Source: an uncultured Allorhizobium sp.
GTDB taxonomy: Bacteria > Pseudomonadota > Alphaproteobacteria > Rhizobiales > Rhizobiaceae
Assembly: GCA_958439205.1 (NCBI GenBank)
Contig: OY288189.1
Span: 3,611,001 to 3,675,000, forward strand
DNA: 64,000 bases
Direction of reading: 5' to 3'
Shown here: positions 33,181-42,013 of the stretch, piece after piece
How positions within the stretch are numbered: position 1 is the first letter of the stretch
Layout: each line of letters begins with the position of its first letter
Notes under the pieces: model-generated
The model's database searches: none
What the model saw: only the letters and a program-made list of their open reading frames with translations
Told to the model about the DNA's origin: nothing
Program-made: the position numbers and the translations under genes

Positions 33181-34107
33181 TCAGTGCAGCGGCGCATCGG
33201 CGATGACGCTGCCAAGCCGGATGACCATCTTGCGATCGAAGAAATGCGGTCTCGCGAACATCCAGTCCAGCGCTTCCGTCGATGTCCAGGGGCGCTTATA
33301 GGGCCGGACCGAGGTCAGGGCCTCGAAGACATCGCAGACGGTGCTAAGCCTAACCGGCACACTCAGATCTTTCTGCTTCAGACCCAGGGGATAACCGGAG
33401 CCATCGAGCGCTTCGTGATGCAGACGACAGATATCGAGCACGACGGGCGGCAGGTCAGGATATGACTGGAGCAGCCGATAACCGGCTTCCGGATGATTGC
33501 GGATGACGAGGCGTTCCTGATCGGTGAGCTTGCCGGGCTTGGTCAGGATCTCGCTTGGTATGAGCAGTTTGCCGATATCATGCAGCATACCGGCCACGCC
33601 GAGGATGCCCGTGGTTTCCTCATCCATTTCAAGCGAGCGCGCGAGAAGCGTCATCATGCCGCTCACCGCGAGCGAATGCACATAGGTCGTTTCGTCCTTG
33701 CTCTTCAGCCGTGTGACTTCGAGCGCAACGACCGTGCTATCCGACCAGATGCCGGCATTGTCTTCGGCGGCCTGGGTCAGATGCGCCATATCAACGGAGC
33801 GACCGGCAACGAAATCGCCGAGGCTTGCCTTCAGCGCCTTGGCCGATTGGGAGATTTCGTTGCGGACCTCGGCACGGGCCCGATCAGACTTGGATTTCGA
33901 TGGCCGAGCCTCGGGAGCGCGGCCGTCCGGATCGAGGCCCAGCAGCACATTGATCGAGACCTCGACGGCAGAGGTCGCCATGATGTCGTTCAGTTCGGCA
34001 TCGGTCTTGATGAGAAAACGGCGTTGCGCGAATTCCCGGCTGGGACAGGCAACGCTCTCAACGAACATGCCCTTGCGGATGCGGTCCTTGGCAATCTTCA
34101 CCAGCAT
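33181..34107 (-). CDS. HD-GYP domain cyclic di-GMP phosphodiesterase
   Basis: A 308-aa cytoplasmic protein. Residues 1-about 110 form a DUF3391-like N-terminal region (VKIAKDRIRKGMFVESV). The HD-GYP domain has HSLAVSG, metal-binding HD at 176-177 in LHDIGKLLIP, NHPEAGYRLL, and the signature HHEALDGSGYPLGL at 230-243. All catalytic residues look intact, so it should hydrolyse cyclic di-GMP, balancing the two cyclases in this window. Upstream DNA near 34180-34220 is AT-rich and promoter-like. Confidence 0.92.
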   Translation of the reverse strand: MLVKIAKDRIRKGMFVESVACPSREFAQRRFLIKTDAELNDIMATSAVEVSINVLLGLDPDGRAPEARPSKSKSDRARAEVRNEISQSAKALKASLGDFVAGRSVDMAHLTQAAEDNAGIWSDSTVVALEVTRLKSKDETTYVHSLAVSGMMTLLARSLEMDEETTGILGVAGMLHDIGKLLIPSEILTKPGKLTDQERLVIRNHPEAGYRLLQSYPDLPPVVLDICRLHHEALDGSGYPLGLKQKDLSVPVRLSTVCDVFEALTSVRPYKRPWTSTEALDWMFARPHFFDRKMVIRLGSVIADAPLH

Positions 34108-34379
34108 TTAGGTCAGCGGGGCTCCGCGAGAGACAGGACCTGAAGCAGGGCCTGGAGGCATTGCAGCGACATACCGCAATTTCTTTGTTTATTGTATGTT
34201 ATAAAAGTAATTGATACTCCGTGAATGACTTCGACGACGTCCAAAGATTGTCTGAACGCGGGCGAGACAACCGGATTTTACTGCGATGAGGTATGGCACG
34301 CCAAGCCTTTGACACGCGCGCGGCCTTGCTTGATCCCGCAGCTGGACGGGGCAGCGCCATGAGCGGGCATGCCCACTCG

Positions 34380-34592
34380 TCAGTAAGGCCGACGACCGGG
34401 GCCGAATACGGGGCCTTGCGGGGCAGGCAATGCCGGCAGGGTCGGCAGTTCCACCCGTGGCCAGATGGCGTTGGGGTCCAGCCGCTCGTAGCGAATGCCG
34501 GTGAAGAAGAGGATCTCAGCCTTGTGGCCGCCCGTGCGGACCGCGCGGCGCGCGAGGTTCAGCCGATCCGAAATCCTGATGATATCCGCCAT
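34380..34592 (-). CDS. Small hypothetical protein (70 aa)
   Basis: Starts at the ATG at 34592 with GGAGA six bases upstream. Sequence MADIIRISDRLNLARRAVRTG, then Pro-rich ELPTLPALPAPQGPVFGPGRRPY. No domain recognised; the good start and charged helical N-terminus make it a likely real gene. Alone on its strand. Confidence 0.55.
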   Translation of the reverse strand: MADIIRISDRLNLARRAVRTGGHKAEILFFTGIRYERLDPNAIWPRVELPTLPALPAPQGPVFGPGRRPY

Positions 34593-34916
34593 ACTCGTCT
34601 CCTTTCGAGAAGAAAGATCGAGAGGGTCGAGAGGGTCATCTCGCCCTGCCCTCCACTTACGAGGGCCGGCACAATCCGGTTCATGCTGCGGAAAGTCTCA
34701 CACGCACCGGGTCATCTGCGCCTTTCTCCGACGCGTTCCCCCTGTCGCGGTTCACCCCACGAAACGGGGTACGCATATGCCTAATATCGGAAACATGCGG
34801 CGAATCGTCTGTCTTGGCCATCCGCCTGTGCACAAGAAGCCATAGGTTAGTTAACAGCTTGCTAACAAATTCGTTCTAATCTGGCGCACATCTGTATTGC
34901 GTTGGAGTGGGTAGTC
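34593..34916. other. 324-bp intergenic region, promoters only
   Basis: Contains a short direct repeat (TCGAGAGGG twice near 34618-34637), a weak hairpin ACCCC...GGGGT near 34753-34769, and near 34855-34885 an AT-rich stretch with TTAGTTAAC and TCTAAT that probably holds the promoter of the DUF2336 gene. No gene seen. Confidence 0.4.
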
Positions 34917-36056
34917 GTGAGCGAACAGTTCAGGGAGCTTGAGAGGCCGGCCGGCGCGCGGAACAAGGATGTCGTTCTGATGGCCACGGTCACGAGTTTC
35001 CAGGCGCTCTCCTTCCCCGGCAAGTCGGAGCTCCGACAATTTGCCGAGCTGTTCCAGCCGCTGTTTGCAGGGTCATCGATGGAAGCCCGGCGCGAGGCCG
35101 TGGCGGCCCTTTCGCAAAGCCCGAGCCTGCCGCTTTCGGTGGCGGCCTTCATCGCCTCACAGCCCATTTCGATCGCCGCGCCCTTCCTTGCCGCATCGCC
35201 TGCGCTCTCGGACGACATGCTGATCATGATTGCGCGCACGCAAGGCGCCGATCATGCCCGCGCGATCGTCAAGCGTGAGCGGTTGTCGCCGACCGTGATC
35301 GACGCGCTGGTGTCGCTGCGCCATGCGCTGCCGCCGCGCCCGGAAAAGGCAAAGGCGGAAGAGGCGAAAGTCGAGCCACCACAAAAGACTGCCCCGTCGA
35401 GCTTCGACAAGGTGATGGCGGATCTCGAGATGAGCGATCTGCCGGGCGCGGTTGTACCGCAGAAGACCGTGCCGGAGCCTGTGGCGCGGGAAGAGGCGCT
35501 GCGCCAGACCATCAAGCGCATGGCTGCCCAGCAACGCCCGGCTGCCAGCGATCGGCTCGGTCGCCGCCAGGCGACGCCGGTGCAGACGGCGCTTCTGGTG
35601 CGCTTTGCGCGCGCCCATGATGGCGGCTTCTTCGCCGCGACGCTGGCCGACATGCTGTCCTCCAGCCGGTGGCTTGCCGAGCGCATCCTGCTCGACATTT
35701 CCGGTCGGCAGCTTGCCACGACGCTTTCAGGCGTTGCCATGGACGAACGCGAGGCGATATTCATCCTCGAACACATCTATCCGCATCTCGCACGGCGGGA
35801 GAATGATGCGAGTCGGGCGGAAAACCTGCTGTTCGGCCTGGATCCGGATCAGGCCGAGGCCCGGATCGATAGCTGGGTCCGCGCCGACCGCTATACCTTT
35901 GCCGGCGAGGAACTGCCGGTCGAGCCGCGCGATGCCGGCGGGCGTGAGACGGCCGCGGCCGTCACCCCGCTTGCAGCGGCCAACCAGGCCTCGCCCAAGC
36001 GTCAGCCGGTGGGCGACGAGCATGGGCGCCAAGTGCTGAGAGCGCGCAAGCGGTAA
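34917..36056 (+). CDS. DUF2336 protein
   Basis: A 379-aa cytoplasmic protein, start placed at the GTG at 34917 (VSEQFRELERPAGARNKDVVLMATVTSFQAL). The N-terminal half is a helical-repeat region (FAELFQPLFAGSSMEARREAVAALSQS; ISIAAPFLAASPALSDDMLIMIARTQG), typical of DUF2336; the middle is acidic and Pro-rich; a second helical region follows (TPVQTALLVRFARAHDGGFFAATLADML). The family is common in alphaproteobacteria and some members are linked to surface or motility phenotypes, but no activity can be stated here. Confidence 0.83.
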   Translation: MSEQFRELERPAGARNKDVVLMATVTSFQALSFPGKSELRQFAELFQPLFAGSSMEARREAVAALSQSPSLPLSVAAFIASQPISIAAPFLAASPALSDDMLIMIARTQGADHARAIVKRERLSPTVIDALVSLRHALPPRPEKAKAEEAKVEPPQKTAPSSFDKVMADLEMSDLPGAVVPQKTVPEPVAREEALRQTIKRMAAQQRPAASDRLGRRQATPVQTALLVRFARAHDGGFFAATLADMLSSSRWLAERILLDISGRQLATTLSGVAMDEREAIFILEHIYPHLARRENDASRAENLLFGLDPDQAEARIDSWVRADRYTFAGEELPVEPRDAGGRETAAAVTPLAAANQASPKRQPVGDEHGRQVLRARKR

Positions 36057-36169
36057 GGGACAAGGCTTCAGGCAGTCGAGCGATGGTGGTCGACCTCGGC
36101 CTCTGTCGGCGCGTTGGTCACCCCACCCCGGCGCTTTGCGCAGGGTGGATGCGATGGCCGACGCTGCCG

Positions 36170-36517
36170 TCAATCCTTCGGATCTGTCAGCACCAGATAG
36201 GTGCCGAGATCCTCCACCTCGATTTCGACCAGCCAGAGATCGCTGTCGAATTTCTGCTCGCGGGCAATCAGCGCCTCGACGGCCTCGGGTTCGGCGCGCG
36301 TCAGGCGCGGCTCGAACATGCGGTCGTCGCGATCCTCCTCGCCAATCATGGCCTGCGGTGCCGGGCCATACAGCGTCTCCAGGCCATCGCGGAAGCGCTG
36401 GCGCACGAAGATCGCACCCGATGCCTCCGAGCCCTTGGCGACGATTGCCGCATAGCCGCCGTCAGAGAAGACGCGGCGGGTGAGAGCGGAGACGAAGATG
36501 TCGGAGCGGATACGCAT
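36170..36517 (-). CDS. DUF1491 family protein
   Basis: A 115-aa protein starting MRIRSDIFVSALTRRVFSDGGYAAIVAKGSEASGAIFV, the DUF1491 signature, with a C-terminal EQKFDSDLWLVEIEVEDLGTYLVL. Conserved in alphaproteobacteria; function unknown. No signal peptide or membrane segment. Not co-oriented with an obvious partner. Confidence 0.88.
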   Translation of the reverse strand: MRIRSDIFVSALTRRVFSDGGYAAIVAKGSEASGAIFVRQRFRDGLETLYGPAPQAMIGEEDRDDRMFEPRLTRAEPEAVEALIAREQKFDSDLWLVEIEVEDLGTYLVLTDPKD

Positions 36518-36567
36518 GGGAGGGGTGTAAGGGATTGCGGGGGCGGCGTCGAGGGTGGGACGGACGC

Positions 36568-37077
36568 TCAGAGCTCGTCCAACGGACTGACCGACTGCGC
36601 AAACCGTTCGGCTGAGCCATCTGCCGCCCTTAGGATCGCGTCGAAGTCGTCCGGCGGGTTGCCGCCATCCAGCATGCTCTTGAAAACAGCATATGCATCT
36701 GAGCGGCTGCCGTATGCGCGCAGCGTTTCGTCATCGTTCACCCAGACAAGGACAATGATCTTCCGGCTGCTGTCAAAGCGAAAGAACAGACGATATTGCT
36801 GGAAGAACTTGGCTCGAAACCAGTGCTTGCGATGACTGCCGAGGGTATCGCCCTGCCGGAATTGCGGCGACGCCGGATCGGCAGGTATATCGGTCCTCAC
36901 CAGCTTGAGGATGGCGGCCAGGCGCTTCGTGGCGTTTTTCTTGCGCCAGGTCTCGGGGTCGCGGCGCTTGCGCGCTTCGACTTCGGCAATCAGAGCATTC
37001 AATTGTTCGAGAAACAGAGGATGGGCATAGACAGACCATCCATTGGCGATGATGGGAGGGCCAGGGTCACTCGTCAT
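36568..37077 (-). CDS. yhaV: YhaV-family ribonuclease toxin
   Basis: A 169-aa RelE-superfamily toxin starting at the ATG at 37077, overlapping the end of the antitoxin gene by 11 bases. Recognisable parts: IIANGWSVYAHPLFLEQLNALIAEVEARKRRDPETWRKKN, SHRKHWFRAKFFQQYRLFFRFDSSRKIIVLVWVNDDETLRAYGSRSDAYAVF. E. coli YhaV cleaves mRNA and is held by PrlF. The gene looks complete. Confidence 0.9.
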   Translation of the reverse strand: MTSDPGPPIIANGWSVYAHPLFLEQLNALIAEVEARKRRDPETWRKKNATKRLAAILKLVRTDIPADPASPQFRQGDTLGSHRKHWFRAKFFQQYRLFFRFDSSRKIIVLVWVNDDETLRAYGSRSDAYAVFKSMLDGGNPPDDFDAILRAADGSAERFAQSVSPLDEL

Positions 37078-37390
37078 CGGGTGACAATGGAGCGTCGAGA
37101 TCGACGTCGATGTCGCCCACCAGCGCATCGAGCCGCGTGAGCACATTTGTGCTCAAGGGCGTCAACCGTTCGGGATGGGCGATCAGGTCGCGTTCCAACA
37201 GGTCGAGGAATGCTCCCAGTGCGGGATCAGCCTCATCAGACACGGCTTCGATGTAGACACGACCCGTCGTATCGGTGCGATAGCGGATCTGATCACCCTT
37301 GCGGAGATGCAGTTGTTTGCGCACACCGCTCGGCACTGTGGTCTGGTAGCGATCGGTCAGCTTGGATATCTCGTCGGGGCGCGTCGTCAT
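37067..37390 (-). CDS. prlF: PrlF-family antitoxin
   Basis: A 107-aa AbrB/SpoVT-type swapped-hairpin DNA-binding protein: EISKLTDRYQTTVPSGVRKQLHLRKGDQIRYRTD, then an acidic C-terminal tail (DIDVDLDAPLSPDDE). Start at 37390 (MTTRPDEIS) or possibly 37417. It is first in the operon and should bind the 20-bp palindrome just upstream (37423-37442), autorepressing with YhaV. Confidence 0.87.
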   Translation of the reverse strand: MTTRPDEISKLTDRYQTTVPSGVRKQLHLRKGDQIRYRTDTTGRVYIEAVSDEADPALGAFLDLLERDLIAHPERLTPLSTNVLTRLDALVGDIDVDLDAPLSPDDE

Positions 37391-37422
37391 TTCATGAGCC
37401 ACTCTGTCGCTTTCCATCGCAA

Positions 37423-37442
37423 GGTAATGCAACTGCATTGCC
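37423..37442. promoter_or_regulatory. Palindromic operator of the prlF-yhaV operon
   Basis: GGTAATGCA-AC-TGCATTGCC, nine-base arms with one mismatch, immediately upstream of prlF. Position and symmetry fit autoregulation by the PrlF swapped-hairpin dimer. Confidence 0.6.
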
Positions 37443-37502
37443 TCTGCAAGCGGTCCCCGTTAGCTCGTCTCTGTTCCCAGATCCTTTGCCTGCGTAATCA
37501 GC

Positions 37503-37817
37503 TCAACTTGTCGAGGCGCTCTTATATGGCGGAACGATGATTTCGTCCGCGCGGCGGCGTGCAACCGCAATGTCGAAGCTGTTCTGCATCCGCATCAGCG
37601 TCTCCATTGAGACACCGAAAGCCTTCTCAAGGCGAGGTGCCATTTCGGAAGACAGGCTCGCGCGCTGGTTCAGCAATGCCGACAAGGCGGCGCGGGTGAC
37701 ACCAAGAGCGACAGCGGCAGCTGTCACGTTGAGACCCAATGGTTCGATAATCTCGTGGCGGATGAAGTCACCCGGATGGACCGGAGATTTCATGCGCAAT
37801 CCCGCATCGCTGGCCAT
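37503..37817 (-). CDS. HigA-family antitoxin without a HigB partner
   Basis: A 104-aa Xre-type protein: KSPVHPGDFIRHEIIEPLGLNVTAAAVALGVTRAALSALLNQRASLSSEMAPRLEKAFGVSMETLMRMQ is the HigA/VapI helix-turn-helix; the tail ADEIIVPPYKSASTS is short and basic. HigB normally precedes HigA; the 104 bp upstream here hold only a promoter-like TATGCTATATTCT and no toxin. It may be a stand-alone regulator, an immunity remnant, or have lost its toxin. It sits directly behind the prlF promoter on the same strand. Confidence 0.85.
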   Translation of the reverse strand: MASDAGLRMKSPVHPGDFIRHEIIEPLGLNVTAAAVALGVTRAALSALLNQRASLSSEMAPRLEKAFGVSMETLMRMQNSFDIAVARRRADEIIVPPYKSASTS

Positions 37818-37921
37818 CACTCGCTGCCTCTTCAAGCTGAAAGCCCTGTGAGAATATAGCATATTTTCCGCAGACACGACTGCGCCGAGAGTGGAAGTAG
37901 CCCTTATCCTTTAACCGAGCC

Positions 37922-39385
37922 TCACACCTTCACGGCCAGCCTCAACCCGCCCCAATGACGGCCTGCCACGAAGATCGGGGCGGAGATGTCTTTCATCAGG
38001 ACGAAATTGCCGCCGCCCATGTCGCGGCGGTAGGTCTGGACGAGGAAGGGGGCGGTGGAGCGGCCGGCGGCGAGGCCGACGCGGTCGTTGAAGATGCGGC
38101 GGTTGCGGCAGTTGGCCGTATTCCAGACCGTGTCGCCCGGGCGCTGGGGTGCGGAGAACTTCTTGTTGTGGGTCGGCAGGTAGCCGTTTTCGTCGATGGC
38201 GGCGCAGAAGCCGATGCGATCTGACGAGGCGGCAATCGGCTCGATGATGCCAGGCAGAACCTGATCGGTGAAATCGGTGAAGGCCGTCATCATTTGCACG
38301 GGATCGGTGCCAGGGATCGGGCGGTAGTTGCGATCGAAGAGGTCGCTGGTTCTGATGCGGCCGTTGTCGACGGCCTGCTGGAAGACCTGGGCAATGCGGG
38401 CGGCGACATCGACGGCGGTGTCGATCCAGTCGCTGTCGGCGGTGCGGATGCCGGCACTTGCGGTCAGCTGGATCAGGGTTTCCGAGAGCGCCACGACCTT
38501 GTCGACGCGGCCAGCAGTTTGCTGCAGGTGGTGGTCGGACTGGCGGACTTCTGCGGACATGTCGCTCAAGGTGGCGACGAATTCCGAGCACTGGCGGTCG
38601 ACCTGGTCGGTCGTCTGGGCCATGGCCGAGGAGCCGTCGAGAATGCGGGTGATCACCTGCTCCATGGCGGAGAAGGAATTGTTCATGGCCTGCGAGGTCT
38701 CGCGCACGTCGCGGGCGCTGGCGGTTGCACCCCGGCCGGCATCGGTCAGGCGAACGATCTTGACGCGGATCTGATTGAGGGTTTCCTGGATGGCGCCGGT
38801 GGCCTGGGAGGTCTGAAGTGCCAGCGCGCGGACTTCTGCGGCGACGACGGCAAATCCCTTTCCGGCTTCCCCTGCCCTTGCCGCCTCGATGGCCGCGTTC
38901 AAGGCAAGAAGGTTGGTCTGCCGGGCGATCGTGCCGATCTCTTCGGCGACCTTGTCGACCTCGGCGAGCGACTGGGAGAAGCTGCCGATCTCGGTGCCGA
39001 TCTCCTCCGACGTCGAAACCATGTGGTCGATCTTGTCGACGGCGCCGGTCAGGCGCGTGGCGCTGTCGGTCAGCATGCGGCGCGCCTCGCCGGCCGTCTG
39101 GTCGGTCTCGCGAAGGGTGGATGCGACGTCCCGGTTGGTTTCCGCGATGGACAGCGCTGTCCGGGTAATGCCGTCGAAGGTGACCGCATGGCGCTTGGAA
39201 ATGCCGGCGACATCCTGGATGGCGCCGGCGATATCGACGAGGTCGACGCCGAGGGTGGAGGCCTCTTCGGCCAGACGCTGGACAATGCCCCGCAGGGTGG
39301 CGGCGTCTGCCTCCGGGCGCGGTGCTGTCACCGGCTCCCCGGAATGCGGGTCGTCGTCAAGGTGCGCGATCATCGCAGCTGTCAT
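37922..39385 (-). CDS. Soluble methyl-accepting chemotaxis protein with C-terminal sensor
   Basis: A 487-aa chemoreceptor without transmembrane segments. After about 60 N-terminal residues comes a helical signalling domain whose tip [38 protein letters not shown] (about 149-186) is the CheA/CheW contact. The sensory part is C-terminal (about 340-487: [81 protein letters not shown]), which reads like a PAS/Cache-type ligand domain. This is the reverse of the usual order and means a cytoplasmic signal is sensed. A ribosome-binding site (GGAGGA) precedes the start. Confidence 0.9.
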   Translation of the reverse strand: MTAAMIAHLDDDPHSGEPVTAPRPEADAATLRGIVQRLAEEASTLGVDLVDIAGAIQDVAGISKRHAVTFDGITRTALSIAETNRDVASTLRETDQTAGEARRMLTDSATRLTGAVDKIDHMVSTSEEIGTEIGSFSQSLAEVDKVAEEIGTIARQTNLLALNAAIEAARAGEAGKGFAVVAAEVRALALQTSQATGAIQETLNQIRVKIVRLTDAGRGATASARDVRETSQAMNNSFSAMEQVITRILDGSSAMAQTTDQVDRQCSEFVATLSDMSAEVRQSDHHLQQTAGRVDKVVALSETLIQLTASAGIRTADSDWIDTAVDVAARIAQVFQQAVDNGRIRTSDLFDRNYRPIPGTDPVQMMTAFTDFTDQVLPGIIEPIAASSDRIGFCAAIDENGYLPTHNKKFSAPQRPGDTVWNTANCRNRRIFNDRVGLAAGRSTAPFLVQTYRRDMGGGNFVLMKDISAPIFVAGRHWGGLRLAVKV

Positions 39386-39477
39386 GGTTCATCCTCCTCC
39401 AATCGGAGAAGGATAGCATTCGTATGATTAATGAGGGATTACTTTAGGGACTGTGAAAATTCGCTTAGACAAAAGGC

Positions 39478-40473
39478 TCAGAGAGCGCCGATGTCTCTGA
39501 GTTTCTTAAGTACTGCAGCACTCGGCTCGCCGGTCTCGGGCAGCTGGTAATGGCGCTCGAAGCGGCGGATGGCGGCGCGGGTATCCTCGCCGGGCACACC
39601 GTCGATGGTGACGTTCTTGTAGGCCATGTTGGAGAGGCCGCGCTGGATTTCCATGACCAGGCCGGGATCGAAAATGGCCTGCTGCACCGGCGGTGGGGCG
39701 GCTTTCTCGACTGCGCGTGGCGGCAAGGCCTGGACGGGCACGACCGGGCGGCGCGGTGCGGTGACGACCTGGGTTTCGGCGCGGCGGATGGCCGCGGCGA
39801 CCGGATCCTCACCGCTGGTATTGACATCCATGACAGGGCGCTGGGCGGGTACGGCGGCGGTGACGCCTCGGTCGAGGGTGAGCGCTGCCAGAAGCTCGGG
39901 GGTCACGAGGCCGTTAGCCTCCATGCCCACGGTCTTCTGGAAGACGGCAATCGCAGTCTCGGTGCGCGGGCCGATCACGCCATCGGCTTCGCCGTCATAG
40001 AGGCCGCGGCGCAAAAGCTCGGCCTGGACCTGACGGATGAGGTCTGCGGTCTTTTCGGCATTGGCCGGCAGGCTTGCCGGCAGCGCTGCAAGCGTCTCGG
40101 CTGCCGGCGCGGGTGTGGCCGGATCGGCAGCTGTGGTTGCCTCGGCATCCGGCTTTTCGCGCTCGATGCGGAAGGTGGTGACGGTCTCCGGATCGCGCTC
40201 GCTCAGGAGCGGTGCGCGCGGCACGCCGGCAAGTGCAGTGAAATCCTCGGCGTTGCGGGTGCGCAGGAAGGGCGACGGATGCTGACCGGGTTGATACCAG
40301 AGAGCATTGGCGGCGATGGTGCCGAAGACGAGGGTAAAGCAGAATGCGCCGCCGACGGCGCGCGGATGGCGCCCGGCCAGACGCACAAGTGCGCCTGCGC
40401 CCTTCGACAGAACGAAGAGGGCCTTGCTGCCCGCCTTCTTCTTCTCAGGCGATTTTCGCTTTCGCTTCGTCAT
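39478..40473 (-). CDS. Membrane-anchored peptidoglycan-binding protein
   Basis: A 331-aa protein from the ATG at 40473 (MTKRKRKSPEKKKAG), which lies inside the end of the histidine kinase gene (29-bp overlap). A basic cytoplasmic tail, one transmembrane helix (HPRAVGGAFCFTLVFGTIAANALWY), then two PG_binding_1 domains: IRQVQAELLRRGLYDGEADGVIGPRTETAIAVFQK and VMEIQRGLSNMAYKNVTIDGVPGEDTRAAIRRFERHYQLPETG, joined by a Pro/Ala-rich linker. It probably tethers the membrane to the wall or sits in a division or envelope-sensing complex with the kinase. Confidence 0.85.
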   Translation of the reverse strand: MTKRKRKSPEKKKAGSKALFVLSKGAGALVRLAGRHPRAVGGAFCFTLVFGTIAANALWYQPGQHPSPFLRTRNAEDFTALAGVPRAPLLSERDPETVTTFRIEREKPDAEATTAADPATPAPAAETLAALPASLPANAEKTADLIRQVQAELLRRGLYDGEADGVIGPRTETAIAVFQKTVGMEANGLVTPELLAALTLDRGVTAAVPAQRPVMDVNTSGEDPVAAAIRRAETQVVTAPRRPVVPVQALPPRAVEKAAPPPVQQAIFDPGLVMEIQRGLSNMAYKNVTIDGVPGEDTRAAIRRFERHYQLPETGEPSAAVLKKLRDIGAL

Positions 40474-42013
40474 GCCCCGGTGCTTTCCCACCCCTCTTGC
40501 GATCTGCTCCCGTCTCGGCCAGGCGCGGCGGGAATTCGACCATGTTCGTTTCACAGGCAGCCCTGGCGCCAGAGCCGTCGACCGGCAGCGTCACCATGAC
40601 CACGGTGCCCTCGCCCGGACGGCTTTCGATCCGGAAGCTGCCGCCGTGGAGGGCCGTCAATCCCTTTACCAGCGAAAGCCCCAGGCCGGAACCCTCGTAG
40701 TTGCGATTGAGATCGTTCTGCACTTGTGCGAAGGGGCGGCCGAGTAGCGCCATCTTCTCCGCTGCGATGCCGATGCCCGTATCGCTGATGCTGATGGTGA
40801 CCTCGTTGCCGCTCCGGATGGCGTCGATGGTAACGGCACCGCCGGCGTCAGTAAACTTGATGGCGTTGCCGACGAGATTGATAACGATCTGGCGGAGCGC
40901 CCGGCCATCAGCCGTGACTTCGCCAAGGCCCTTGGGCAGGCGGCTCGTCAGCTTCAGCCCCTTGGTCTGGGCCTGCAGCGACAGCATGCGCTCGCATTCG
41001 GTCAGGGTGTCGGCGAGATCAAAATCCTCGAGCATGAGTTCGTAGCGGCCGGCCTCGATCTTCGACATGTCGAGCATGGTGTTGACGACAGACAGGAGAT
41101 GGGCGCCCGACTGGCGGATCAGTTGGACATATTCGCGCTGGCGATCATTCTCGAGCTTGCCGAAATATTCGCCGATCAGGATGTCGGAAAAGCCCAGAAT
41201 GGCATTGAGCGGCGTGCGCATCTCGTGGCTGACGGCGGCGAGAAAGCGGCTCTTGATCTCGTGGGCGGCACTTGCCTCTTCTTCCTTGCGCACGACCACA
41301 TCGCGCATTGCCATCTCGCCCTCGATGTCGAGCATCTGGGCGCGGACGGCGGAGAGCGTGCCGTCTTCGGCGCGCACGGCGGTCATGTCGAGGCGGACGT
41401 TGAGGAACTGGGCCTGATCGAGGCCGATCACCGGGCGGTCGAGGCGCAGATCGGTGACGACGACATCGGCCCCGAGGCGCAGCTCATCGAGCGCCTGGAC
41501 GAAGGCCAGACGGTCGGAGACATGCACCTGCTCGACGAAAGGACGCGACAGAGGCTCGCGCAGGAAGGACAGGAACATCTGGCGATCGCGGCCGCCCGCC
41601 TGGCGGACGACACCCGTGGCGTCGAGGGCGAGGAACAGGCCCGGGCAGTATTCGTAGGGATCGCCGGTCGCATCGTCGGCCAGCAGGGGACGCGCCTCGG
41701 CGCTATCGGCGCCCAGGCGGCGACCGGCAACAAGGGCGACGGCTGCGAGCAGATAGATGGCGGTGGCCAGCGCAAAGCCGATCGGCAGGCCGGTCGCTGC
41801 GCCAAAGAAGAGAGTGAGGCCGACGGGCACGGCAATGAAAGCCGGCGACAGGGCGAATGTCAGCTTGCGCAGGGCTGCGATCTCGGCCCGTTCGGCCGGA
41901 CGGCCAGCGGCATGACGCGACAGGAGCCGGGCAAGCAGCCCTTCCATCGTTCTCGTCAGTCCATCCGACATTTTACGCAATACAACCACGCCAGAAATCC
42001 GCGACCGGTTCAT
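40445..42013 (-). CDS. Sensor histidine kinase
   Basis: A 522-aa kinase (an ATG at 41971 would give 508). Two membrane helices (about 57-97), a PAS-like region (about 120-240), then the dimerisation/phosphoacceptor helix SHEMRTPLNAILGFSDIL with H263, N box NLVGNAIKFTDAGG, G1 DTGIGIAAEKM, and G2 GSGLGLSLVKGL. The layout resembles the PleC/DivJ/PdhS family that controls alphaproteobacterial cell cycle regulators. No response regulator is adjacent. Its 3' end overlaps the peptidoglycan-binding protein gene, suggesting coupled expression. Confidence 0.88.
   Translation of the reverse strand: MNRSRISGVVVLRKMSDGLTRTMEGLLARLLSRHAAGRPAERAEIAALRKLTFALSPAFIAVPVGLTLFFGAATGLPIGFALATAIYLLAAVALVAGRRLGADSAEARPLLADDATGDPYEYCPGLFLALDATGVVRQAGGRDRQMFLSFLREPLSRPFVEQVHVSDRLAFVQALDELRLGADVVVTDLRLDRPVIGLDQAQFLNVRLDMTAVRAEDGTLSAVRAQMLDIEGEMAMRDVVVRKEEEASAAHEIKSRFLAAVSHEMRTPLNAILGFSDILIGEYFGKLENDRQREYVQLIRQSGAHLLSVVNTMLDMSKIEAGRYELMLEDFDLADTLTECERMLSLQAQTKGLKLTSRLPKGLGEVTADGRALRQIVINLVGNAIKFTDAGGAVTIDAIRSGNEVTISISDTGIGIAAEKMALLGRPFAQVQNDLNRNYEGSGLGLSLVKGLTALHGGSFRIESRPGEGTVVMVTLPVDGSGARAACETNMVEFPPRLAETGADRKRGGKAPGHDEAKAKIA

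Noticed and set aside
38294..39427. 377-codon Gly/Asp-rich plus-strand open frame opposite the chemoreceptor
   Set aside because: Composition is that of a complementary frame of a helical Ala/Ser-rich protein; no ribosome-binding site.
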